Source of the DNA: Opitutaceae bacterium
GTDB taxonomy: Bacteria > Verrucomicrobiota > Verrucomicrobiia > Opitutales > Opitutaceae
Length of the DNA stretch: 40,001 nucleotides
Direction of reading: 5' to 3'
Assembly (NCBI GenBank): GCA_028280955.1
Contig: JANQKU010000077.1
Coordinates: 1-40,001, forward strand
The translations under genes were made by a program, and so were the position numbers. Shown here piece after piece: positions 21,901-27,335 of the stretch. How positions within the stretch are numbered: position 1 is the stretch's first letter; every line of letters starts with the position of its first letter. The notes under the pieces are model-generated. The model ran no database searches and was not told where the DNA came from. It saw only the letters and a program-made list of their open reading frames with translations.

Positions 21901-22176
21901 GCCGATCATCTCAGGCAGGAAGTGTGGAATGAATACCAGACCCAGGTGTTTGCCTGGATGCATAATCAGCTAAACCCTAAAGGTCCAAAACTACCTCTGA
22001 ATAAAAAATACCTTAACAAGGATGGTTATCCCGACATAAATAAAATTTACGAAGACAAATCAAAAAGTCCGTTTTATAATCCTAAAGCAAACCGGAAGGG
22101 CGTCGTAAGAGGACGAACCAAAGATCAACCAATAAATCCAAGATCCATTAATCCTGGGGATTGGCCACGAAGATAA
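15916..22176 (+). CDS. Sec-exported RHS/YD-repeat protein with variable C-terminal domain
   Basis: A giant 2086-residue polymorphic-toxin-like protein. A Sec signal peptide (about 1-23, ending NSYA) replaces the PAAR or VgrG-linked start of type VI RHS proteins. Residues ~30-300 form a beta-rich N-domain. Dozens of YD repeats follow (about 340-1700; for example YDDLDRVTKKV, YDLENQLISM, YDYLGRRVEKV), building the RHS shell. The RHS-associated core is clear: ETELIYYGLRYYSASMGRF, INRDPIGEAGG, LNLYAFVGNN, ending near WDYLG (about residue 1752). The remaining ~334 residues are a different, AT-richer C-terminal domain. Two lipoprotein genes follow. The shell is expected to encapsulate the C-terminal effector; autocleavage residues cannot be verified by eye. 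Confidence 0.93.
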   Translation: MMKRSYFLLLALTSCLLSLNSYASEISKRVGAKSTFASLIETGHPDYEVPNYSMSFAGETEYITVGDSGTTDEVYPELVPNKLYAMTIGGNELDQVSFTLYPPDGYLIFVDGVERTYLSDSDWQGDWDEFNDNYAEHSWTIVLKRKERISNSNAPAGTDLGLKVGPLEWGVSMGNLANGKPAGNITLAAESISSTLFEPSALNYYTAYTTSDDVDVIRTGTGGSILRQVYTPQALADIVDLGSSYEIRFYKPADVGSKTATYAVSGTPFIKYKIEKLGGSNSQLKLTRTEGTRTTITEATYNSGDWTLEADNADLRKLTKTSSTATGDRVETTVVKHKPDTTELEATRFIKTYDDDGFAWGEELIELKETIDSNDYITTYDYYTNSSDKGDYTRLKSITYPDGNWVRYDYDDGSNYRGLVTKEYRPFKDSPTAASSATDTNCLATTYSYTTVWTGGTPLPSTIETKNNNVTVAKSTFSYSYGSQHNSKYALVTTRNDYSDSTNYQTTVTAAYRSDQVAFYANKPIYVRYPDGRMQYYELTYDGVNDEWTESIYEGTSNATGAVLKTTVLSQNFYLIKGKSTRIDIIRDNRGFVTDMESYVYNYDATATFEKVTGITYEYEDAGYLKKRTGSNNTVYEATWVDGEMISEETPDGTITDYTYDDLDRVTKKVVKTATVEGVVLPDITTQYEYDSDSRLLKQTVGPVSDPNPLVTEWVYHTAGRLEEMTAPGGYKTTYAYSSDDRTVTKTLPGISGDGGAGTEITTTYRDGSVKSITGTAVSGITSTAGQYFDYGTETDGRRWRKIAMGTSIASTRWQKQWVNWRRQITKEEAPSYNTLGNFIRSYVYDTTTGLLSYRTEPGLANTYYTYNTFGEVEYEWLDVASGGTKVDNSADRIKKHQWDYEKNTSWRRRYQEYVADMDASGNPTGTESRVQMVLQQLNLLSSNETHRTYTYDINDNVTMMQVYQYPTTHKRVEQVRPPDGSGFTVNTYGNGLLVKSVSREGVTATYSYDNYGRNHKVNDRTGDHTTVFVNGTVLPSQIKGLGAAQEITHEYAYYSTGKVKQVKRHEDATGSSYLNTYLAYDTTGRLTKRWGDEGYPVLYEYDSTYGHLKKQNTYRGGSGWTGSTWPGSPGTADITEWVVETKTGLITSKKDAANESVLFEYNQRGQLSKRTWARGGGQHTTYSYDSHTAELTGVNYSDTTPDITYAYSRLGTLKSVTDATGTRTFSFRTTPRKDWLVEKETLDSSFYGSGRQLSYAFLDTRDWGPPFLHNRGKLEYTRYGTSGDPDAYVETKYAYDGTDGRISSIKDDIGAKTFTYGYETNSNLVKTITSGSYTATRTWSSLRDRVDSIETKWSTNSKVKHAYTYDWLDRRTENTQTGEIFEAYGTSNGLETDYTYNDRSELLTASTVLGGTSTQLPDRKVTFTYDNAGNRATSKEGDSTAADSYTTNSLNQYDARTVSADRYVRGFANSSANVLIEGNPATRHGDYFYDSTNQSSPYTIDVKASMPGAGAGGSDLYDEITEQKVIPSSFTYDLDGNLTSDGNWTYAYDLENQLISMTKGTTHLTFKYDYLGRRVEKVVYSAWNGSSGTVDSHLRFVYDGWNLMAEQDQSGTIERTYTWGLDESHTLQGAGGVGGLLMITDGSDRYNTAYDANGNLSALLDNSDGSVEAAYEYGPSGELLRITGDYANDNPFRVSTKYYDKETELIYYGLRYYSASMGRFINRDPIGEAGGLNLYAFVGNNTINSWDYLGMVGFSIHLQIGGRYGILGRPIDLLWDTDGMWQIDINPVTGQWMDGSEMYLSWRVYDQTYNTTAVPSLPVTEPPVVEPPVIESPTASRFSEATKQSIQTDSNGRPLNDDLQRIYSPGSFTFGEANPAVARWTPSDVAEILAQSPRGEEVLDALQNDAVLVIVVDGWTQKEVIYDSTTGKRVAPDRQIKGSVYVILGTPDGNVLYIHSNISPAEAAMVIRDEFGHTQLPELSPSDPKYGGDHANYRADHLRQEVWNEYQTQVFAWMHNQLNPKGPKLPLNKKYLNKDGYPDINKIYEDKSKSPFYNPKANRKGVVRGRTKDQPINPRSINPGDWPRR
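21172..22176 (+). other. variable C-terminal (toxin-like) domain of the RHS protein
   Basis: Segment of the RHS gene beyond the conserved core. It opens with a short beta-rich piece, a Pro-rich linker (TEPPVVEPPVIESP) and a ~250-residue globular domain that ends in a basic tail. Around residues 1966-1975 it reads MVIRDEFGHT. Downstream come GGDHANYRADHLRQEVWNEY and QTQVFAWMHNQ, a layout reminiscent of zincin metallopeptidases (HExxH plus a downstream acidic ligand) but with Asp in place of the first His. Base composition drops visibly to AT-rich here. The enzymatic class is a hypothesis; nothing else in it is recognised. Confidence 0.6.
21379..21423 (+). repeat. three 15-bp tandem repeats coding a Pro-rich linker
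   Basis: GAACCGCCTGTAGTT, GAACCGCCTGTGATT and GAATCGCCTACAGCT lie head to tail, coding EPPVV-EPPVI-ESPTA. They mark the hinge between the RHS-proximal segment and the globular C-terminal domain and could be a slippage or recombination point. Confidence 0.8.
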
Positions 22177-22288
22177 AAATAGTTAATTATTTTATACTTT
22201 TGATATTATTATATTCTTACATAGAGGTAAATCTTTCGAATCCGAAATCAAATTAACATTATGTGTATTATTTTAGTACCAACAACAT

Positions 22289-22636
22289 ATGAAACATAAC
22301 ATCTTATTTCTTTTACTTTGTTGTATCCTTTTCGGTTGTACCACAAGGACAAATACTAATCACAATCCTGATTTTGATATAATTACTGATTATCTTGGAG
22401 GAAATTTTAATCCGATGGGACCTGTTGACCTAGTCGATGTAAATAGTCTCAGGGAGTATACAACGACTCAAAAGGATAAGTTGCTTGATGCTATTGCTGA
22501 TGGTTCGTCAGTGTATTTCATTTATGGCCCAGATTGGAAGACTAAAGCTATAGACACAAATGGTAACGAAGTTGTCTTGTCGAGAGTTGAACGTGTGATT
22601 GTAGTTTCAAACGGAAAAGTTCTCTACGATTTTTGA
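22289..22636 (+). CDS. small lipoprotein, candidate immunity protein for the RHS tip
   Basis: A 115-residue lipoprotein: MKHNILFLLLCCILFGC with Cys17 in an LFGC lipobox, then a Thr/Asn-rich spacer and a small alpha/beta domain (DIITDYLGG, DKLLDAIADG, VERVIVVSNGKVLYDF). I recognise no family. It is the first gene behind the RHS protein, 112 bp away in AT-rich DNA, exactly where immunity genes of polymorphic toxins lie. A lipoprotein would protect the periplasm or envelope, not the cytosol. Location and lipobox are seen; the immunity role is inference. No convincing Shine-Dalgarno sequence precedes the ATG. Confidence 0.7.
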   Translation: MKHNILFLLLCCILFGCTTRTNTNHNPDFDIITDYLGGNFNPMGPVDLVDVNSLREYTTTQKDKLLDAIADGSSVYFIYGPDWKTKAIDTNGNEVVLSRVERVIVVSNGKVLYDF

Positions 22637-22654
22637 CCAAAAAAGGGAAATACT

Positions 22655-22893
22655 AATACTCCAACCAATAGCAGTGGCTATGCCAGGCTATTTTTGAATA
22701 AACGCACAAGCCAGCTCCTTGGTCCGTTAGGTCATCGATTCGACCGCTCTTTCGTATCTGCCCGACGCTTCAGCGAAAAGACCACACCATTACCATCCGT
22801 TGTTCCCAACAACCTTGTTTTCTGATCAGGCTCGTCCTGAGCATTTGACTACAATATTGGGTGAGAAGCGCGACTGACTTGGCTATGTTGAAA
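22655..22893 (+). repeat. ~240-bp direct repeat, copy 1
   Basis: Begins AATACTCCAACC-like just after the first lipoprotein gene and ends GGCTATG at about 22887-22893. It matches 23394-23630 over its whole length with scattered substitutions and small indels, for example the exact block GACCGCTCTTTCGTATCTGC. No intact ORF spans either copy. It fills most of the 316-bp gap between the two lipoprotein genes; the rest (22894-22952) shows nothing I recognise. Confidence 0.9.
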
Positions 22894-22952
22894 GACAAGC
22901 TTGTGAATCGAACCATTTTGAAGCAACCTTGGAACTTAAATAGTCTGTCCTC

Positions 22953-23393
22953 ATGTCAACGCGCGTTTTCACTCAATTGAAAAAAGTATTATTAATCCTA
23001 TTAACTGTTCTTTTGCAGAGCTGCTCTTCAAATAATGAAGAGCCAAAAAACTCTGTTTATGCATTTTTAAATCAAAGATTACAACTTCCTAAGAATACAG
23101 CTCTTGAAGATGAATACCTTAAGTCATCTATAAAATCTCATTTAACAGGCATAAGCCAATTAAAAGAGGCGGTTGATTTACTACATCTCGATGGCAGTGA
23201 ATCGCTAGATCCTATTGAATATAGTATTAATTGTTCTGAAGAATACAAAACAGATGTTCTCAGATTTGAACTCATTGATGTGGTGAGCGTAAAGAAAATG
23301 AATAAAATATATTATATGTCGATACGCTTTGATGAGAACCAAGAATTATTTGTTGGTTTTGTAAATGCTTTTTTTCAAAAAGAAAAAAATTAG
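22953..23393 (+). CDS. second small lipoprotein between repeat copies, candidate orphan immunity protein
   Basis: A 146-residue lipoprotein with a basic n-region (TQLKK), a hydrophobic core and an LQSC lipobox (Cys24). A Ser/Asn/Glu spacer precedes an alpha/beta domain of unknown family that ends in NAFFQKEKN. It bears no visible similarity to the first lipoprotein. It lies exactly between two copies of the ~240-bp repeat, with copy 2 beginning at the base after its stop codon. The unit gene-plus-repeat looks like a displaced cassette, consistent with an orphan immunity gene left from a former RHS tip. That role is inference. Confidence 0.7.
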   Translation: MSTRVFTQLKKVLLILLTVLLQSCSSNNEEPKNSVYAFLNQRLQLPKNTALEDEYLKSSIKSHLTGISQLKEAVDLLHLDGSESLDPIEYSINCSEEYKTDVLRFELIDVVSVKKMNKIYYMSIRFDENQELFVGFVNAFFQKEKN

Positions 23394-23630
23394 AATACTC
23401 CAACCAATAGCAGTGGACATGCCAGGCTATTTCTGAATAAACGCTCAAGTTAGCTCCTTCGTCCGTTAGGTCATAGATTCGACCGCTCTTTCGTATCTGC
23501 CCGACGCTTCAGCGAAAAGACCACACCACTACCATCCGTTGTTCCCAACAACCTCGCTTTTCGGTCAGGCTCGTTCTGGCATTCCGTTACAATACTGGGT
23601 GAGAAGCGCGACTGACTTGGCTATGTGAAA
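23394..23630 (+). repeat. ~240-bp direct repeat, copy 2
   Basis: Second copy of the element at 22655-22893, directly abutting the stop codon of the second lipoprotein gene. Conserved blocks include GACCGCTCTTTCGTATCTGC, CCATCCGTTGTTCCCAACAA and GAGAAGCGCGACTGACTTGG. It starts a 628-bp gene-free stretch (23394-24021) that otherwise holds only the short repeats at 23653-23893 and AT-rich sequence. Confidence 0.9.
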
Positions 23631-23652
23631 GGTGAATTGAAGGATTGTTTTG

Positions 23653-23893
23653 ATCCGCAGATTACGCAGATTCACGCAGATTTTGATGAGCGAGTTGAGT
23701 TCTTTGGTCTCTCTGGAATTTTTTAGAAAGGATTTTAAGTTTTCACGCGAAGCGCAGAGTCGCGAAAGCTTTCCTTTTTAATTTCTTAGCGTCTTGGGGT
23801 CTTGAGCGAAGCGGGCGTGATTTTTCTTATCTTGTTTAGTGTTTTTATCCGCAGATTCACGCAGATTTTTGATGAGCCAGTTGAGTTCTTTGA
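23653..23893. repeat. short GCAGATT/ACGCGAAG-type intergenic repeats
   Basis: Two direct copies of an ATCCGCAGATT...GATGAG...GTTGAGTTCTTTG segment (23653-23706 and 23847-23893) differ by a 9-bp ACGCAGATT unit. Between them lies a TTCACGCGAAGCGCAGAGTC-type stretch (from about 23735). Such GCAGATT and ACGAAG oligomers recur as intergenic litter in many environmental bacterial genomes; no coding potential is visible. Confidence 0.75.
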
Positions 23894-24021
23894 CTGCTTT
23901 GAAAGATTTTAGAGATGATGAACAAAATCTACATGATTTCTTTTATTTTTAAGACAGGCTTAACGAGATGTTCCTGAAAAAGAGTAGAAAACTATGTGAT
24001 CAACTATCTTGTTCATCTTGT

Positions 24022-25137
24022 CTAAACATTCTTTTCTTTGGTTTGGGTTTGCTTTTCAGCCACTCTTTTCAGAGGGATGAGCAGAAGGATTGAAATGGAT
24101 ACAAGTGTTACGGAAAGAAGGGAAATGCCAAAAGCAGACATACTGGTAACAATGTAAAAACCGATAAAAGGGGCGAGGATGCCGCGGAAACCGGTGAAAA
24201 AGGTATGGACAGCCATGTATTCGGAGGCCTTGTCAGATGGCGCGAATTTTGTCACCCAAAGGCTCCAGGCAATTTGTGCTCCGGCTGCACCAATCCCGGA
24301 AAAGGCCCCGGCAATGTAGAGGCTCCAGACGGCATGGCTGTTAAAGAAAATAAGATGGCCCAGGCCAAAGGCGCTGCTGATCATTCCACGAACGAGAAAA
24401 AAATTGTAGCGGTCGTAGAGGTATCCCCAGATTTGAGTGGTGAGAATACGGGAAACCAATGGGATGATGCCAATGGCCAGGGCGACTTGTGTATTAGTCG
24501 CTTCGATACCAAATCTGGGTTTGACCATGAATTCAACCTGAAGGGGGAGGACAATCAGGTTGCCAAAGCCAAGGAACATCCAGATGACGAGCATGGAGCC
24601 AAAGATTTTATCTTTCCAGACGTAAGAAAATCCTTTCAGTGGATTTCTTGAACTACCTGGAGGTAGTGGAGTGGAAGGTATTCGGTTCGTGGCAAAACTG
24701 GCACAAAGTATAGCCAGAGCCATAAAGAGAAAGACAAAATGATAGTAGGTAATATCCCAGTCGAGGAGCTTTCCTCCAATATAGGAAAACCCGATTGCGA
24801 AAAGGGAAGATAGAACGATGGTTCGGGCAACGAAGTAACCCCTTCGATCCGGTGCATAATTTTCGGTATAAATATGGACCAGTAGTGGCGGTTGTTGCAT
24901 GAGAAGCGCTCCACTGAAGATCGTCCCCAGAACAAAGAGAAAATAGTTTTGACTGAGAGCAGCCAGAGTCATGGAGAGGGCGCCTAAGAAATAATTACTG
25001 GTGCATGCTGTGCTGGCTGTCCACTGGAGCCGGCCGAAGATAAAAAGACTTAGAGGGGTGAGAACCAGGCCGATAAAAGGCCCGGCTGCGATCAGCGCTT
25101 TCACGTTGGCCGAAGCGTCAAAAACACGGATAGCCAC
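24022..25137 (-). CDS. MFS transporter (5' end uncertain)
   Basis: Integral inner-membrane protein of the major facilitator superfamily, with about 11 hydrophobic helices in the 371 residues from GTG 25137. The central loop carries DRRGYFVART, and the second half has YLYDRYNFFLVRG, a motif-A-like segment. The substrate is unknown. The GTG start would cut the first helix in half. Upstream in frame, the sequence reads on as FRYDLTRSVFNGIVDAGL and KAFALLVAIRVF, a natural amphipathic lead plus TM1, open back to a stop at 25324-25326. That extension contains no ATG, GTG or TTG. The gene lies immediately behind nadA, so translation could start at a rare codon such as ATT 25276-25278. Confidence 0.85.
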   Translation of the reverse strand: MAIRVFDASANVKALIAAGPFIGLVLTPLSLFIFGRLQWTASTACTSNYFLGALSMTLAALSQNYFLFVLGTIFSGALLMQQPPLLVHIYTENYAPDRRGYFVARTIVLSSLFAIGFSYIGGKLLDWDITYYHFVFLFMALAILCASFATNRIPSTPLPPGSSRNPLKGFSYVWKDKIFGSMLVIWMFLGFGNLIVLPLQVEFMVKPRFGIEATNTQVALAIGIIPLVSRILTTQIWGYLYDRYNFFLVRGMISSAFGLGHLIFFNSHAVWSLYIAGAFSGIGAAGAQIAWSLWVTKFAPSDKASEYMAVHTFFTGFRGILAPFIGFYIVTSMSAFGISLLSVTLVSISILLLIPLKRVAEKQTQTKEKNV

Positions 25138-25295
25138 GAGTAAGGCAAAGGCTTTCAGGCCGGCATCGACAATTCCGTTAAAGACACTGCGGGTAAGATC
25201 GTAGCGGAAAGTTCGCTTACTTTTTTCCTGAAAACTTAAAGAAGGGAATGTTGAACGATCTGTGGAATTTGAAGAAATAGTTTTAGTGTAGCTGC

Positions 25296-26282
25296 TTAAG
25301 CTTTGCTCCAGTCGAGCATACGTTTAATCGGTTGATAGGCGGCGGAGCGAATATCTTCCGGCATTTGAATTTCCGGTTTCATATAAAGGAGGGCATCTCT
25401 TACTTTCTCAATCGTATTCATCTTCATGAAACGGCAATCATTACAGGCACAGGTATCGGTGGGGCCGGCAATGAAGGTTTTTCCGGGGATTTCTTTGCGA
25501 AGTCGATGGAGCATGCCTGATTCAGTGACGACGATGATTTCTTTGGCATCACTTTCTTTACAATACTTGACCATCAATTCCGTGCTGCAAATTTCATCAG
25601 CCATATCGCGAACAGCTTCGGTACACTCAGGATGGACGATAACGGGAGCGTTTGGGTATTTCAGTTTGGTTTTTTCCAAAGCACGAACGGTAAAGAGAAC
25701 ATGGGCATAACAACTGCCGGGCCATAGCTTCATCGATCGTTTGGTTTTTCCGGCAACCCATTGACCGAGGTTTTGATCCGGGACAAAGAGGATTTCTTTG
25801 TCTTCTGGGATTCTTTCGACAATTTTGACCGCATTGCCACTCGTACAAATAACATCAGAGAGGGCTTTAACCGCAGCGGAACAATTAATGTAAGCGACGA
25901 TATAGGCCTCCGGGTTTTCTTTTTTGTAGGCGGCCAGTCGTTCGGCGGGACAGGAGTCGGAAAGAGAACAGCCGGCTTCCAGTTCAGGAAGAAGGACCGT
26001 GCGAGAAGGGTTCACAATTTTGGCTGTTTCAGCCATAAAATGAACGCCACAGAAAAGAATAATGTCGGCCTCGGTTGAGGCTGCCTGATAGGCCAGCCCC
26101 AGGGAATCACCGATGAAGTCAGCGATGCGTTGAATGGGCTCAATCTGGTAGTTATGTGCGAGAATCACGGCATTGCGCTTCTTCTTCAATTCGAGGATTT
26201 CTTCCTGAATCGCTGTGAGAGGCGCTTCTTCACCTTCAAGAGAAGAAAGAACAAAGGGTTCATACGTTAGAAGATCGGGCAT
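25296..26282 (-). CDS. nadA: quinolinate synthase NadA
   Basis: 4Fe-4S enzyme of de novo NAD biosynthesis that condenses iminoaspartate with dihydroxyacetone phosphate to quinolinate; 328 residues. Recognisable motifs are AHNYQIEPIQRIADFIGDSL (42-61), FCGVHFMAETAK (77-88), GCSLSDSCPA (104-112), ICTSGNA (145-151), VIVHPECTEAV (214-224) and TCACNDCRFMKMN (277-289). The three cluster ligands are likely Cys78, Cys220 and Cys283. No nadB or nadC is in the window. It sits in a minus-strand run behind a Fur-family regulator and a TPR gene (63-bp gap) and ahead of the MFS transporter, which may carry an NAD precursor or be unrelated. Confidence 0.95.
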   Translation of the reverse strand: MPDLLTYEPFVLSSLEGEEAPLTAIQEEILELKKKRNAVILAHNYQIEPIQRIADFIGDSLGLAYQAASTEADIILFCGVHFMAETAKIVNPSRTVLLPELEAGCSLSDSCPAERLAAYKKENPEAYIVAYINCSAAVKALSDVICTSGNAVKIVERIPEDKEILFVPDQNLGQWVAGKTKRSMKLWPGSCYAHVLFTVRALEKTKLKYPNAPVIVHPECTEAVRDMADEICSTELMVKYCKESDAKEIIVVTESGMLHRLRKEIPGKTFIAGPTDTCACNDCRFMKMNTIEKVRDALLYMKPEIQMPEDIRSAAYQPIKRMLDWSKA

Positions 26283-26345
26283 GGTCAGAATTAAGGTATA
26301 CGTAGCATAAATCCGCGATAGGGCAACTTCTGGTAAACGCGTTGT

Positions 26346-26729
26346 CTATCGTTTTTGGTCGAGTGATTTTTTCGATAGTTTCTTGACCAAATCATTGAAA
26401 GCCGGGTGTTGTTTCAGGCTTTTTAAGTCGGGATCTTGCAGCATCCACTCCTTATCGGTATAACCTAGGTCGATGGCGGTACGAAGTGTTTCGATGGCTT
26501 TGGCTTCTTTGTTCTTTAAAGCAAAGCTGCAGGCAAGGTTGTAATGGGCGGTGGGATTATCCGGCAGGAGCCGGACAAGTTTTCGGTCCATCCGTAAACC
26601 ATCATCAATCCGACCATCTTTGGTATAGAGGCCGCCAAGAATTTCCAGGACTTCAGTGTCCTTAGGACTTCGTTTGAGGATCCCTTCAAAGAAGGTGATT
26701 TCGAAATCGTCTTTGGGCGATTTATGCAT
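26346..26729 (-). CDS. small TPR protein
   Basis: A cytosolic 127-residue protein built of tetratricopeptide repeats: FFEGILKRSPKDTEVLEILG, LYTKDGRIDDGLRMDRKLVR and AHYNLACSFALKNKEAKAIE are successive helix pairs with the expected Gly/Ala/Pro positions. They are followed by a TPR-end motif (PDLKSLKQHPAFNDLV). The frame opens at TTG 26774 inside the upstream regulator gene; I use ATG 26729, 26 bp after that gene's stop. Such TPR proteins commonly act as adaptors. The position between fur-like and nadA suggests cotranscription, not function. Confidence 0.8.
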   Translation of the reverse strand: MHKSPKDDFEITFFEGILKRSPKDTEVLEILGGLYTKDGRIDDGLRMDRKLVRLLPDNPTAHYNLACSFALKNKEAKAIETLRTAIDLGYTDKEWMLQDPDLKSLKQHPAFNDLVKKLSKKSLDQKR

Positions 26730-26755
26730 GTGGGTAATCAGGCTGGGTTGGGAAA

Positions 26756-27217
26756 TTAGCCGTGATGCTGACAAGTTCCGGTTTTGCGAAACTTGTTACA
26801 CTGGGCAGAAACTTGCAGGCGCTGCGAAACAGGCGTCAGGCCAAGTTTGGATGAAACGGTGGCACCGTACCACTCCATAAAAGGAGCGCTGATTTCAAAG
26901 ATTTTTTCACAATCTTCACAGATAACCTGTGCCTGTTGAGGATTGTTATCCGGATTTGCGAGGTAGTATTTCAGGTTTTTGCCGATATCGACTTCACGCA
27001 GAAGGCTACTTTCGATCATGATGGGCAGGGTCCGGTAGACAGTGGCTCTTGAGACTGAGTTATCGATGATTCGAGCCTTGTCCAGGAGTTCCTCCGCCGT
27101 GAAGTGGGTGGATTCAGCAAAAGCCGCCTCGAAAATAGCCATTCGCTGACCAGTCACTCGGAGGCTTTTTTCAGCGAGGTAATATCTGAATTTATCCCGA
27201 CAGGCCTGTATACTCAC
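26756..27217 (-). CDS. Fur-family transcriptional regulator with altered metal site
   Basis: Winged-helix DNA-binding repressor of the Fur superfamily. The DNA-binding domain shows LRVTGQRMAIFEA, THFTAEELL and SRATVYRTLPIM. The dimerisation domain has a structural CEDC zinc pair and a C-terminal Cys pair (CNKFRKTGTC). Where Fur has HHHDHLIC the sequence reads PQQAQVIC, so the usual His ligands of the regulatory metal site are Gln. The start is uncertain: GTG 27217 gives 153 residues of normal family length; a TTG at 27280 would add 21. It probably heads the fur-TPR-nadA-MFS run and is divergent from priA across about 118 bp that may hold an autoregulated promoter. The regulon cannot be inferred. 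Confidence 0.82.
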   Translation of the reverse strand: MSIQACRDKFRYYLAEKSLRVTGQRMAIFEAAFAESTHFTAEELLDKARIIDNSVSRATVYRTLPIMIESSLLREVDIGKNLKYYLANPDNNPQQAQVICEDCEKIFEISAPFMEWYGATVSSKLGLTPVSQRLQVSAQCNKFRKTGTCQHHG

Positions 27218-27335
27218 AGAGGTAATGTCATGAGTGAAAGAAAACCTGTCAATCAGAATGGCTAGAACCTTTTCAGGCAATCTCTAAGAGTGATCTCGTC
27301 TTGCCTTGGCCGGTATGGGACGACAGTAAGAAGAG

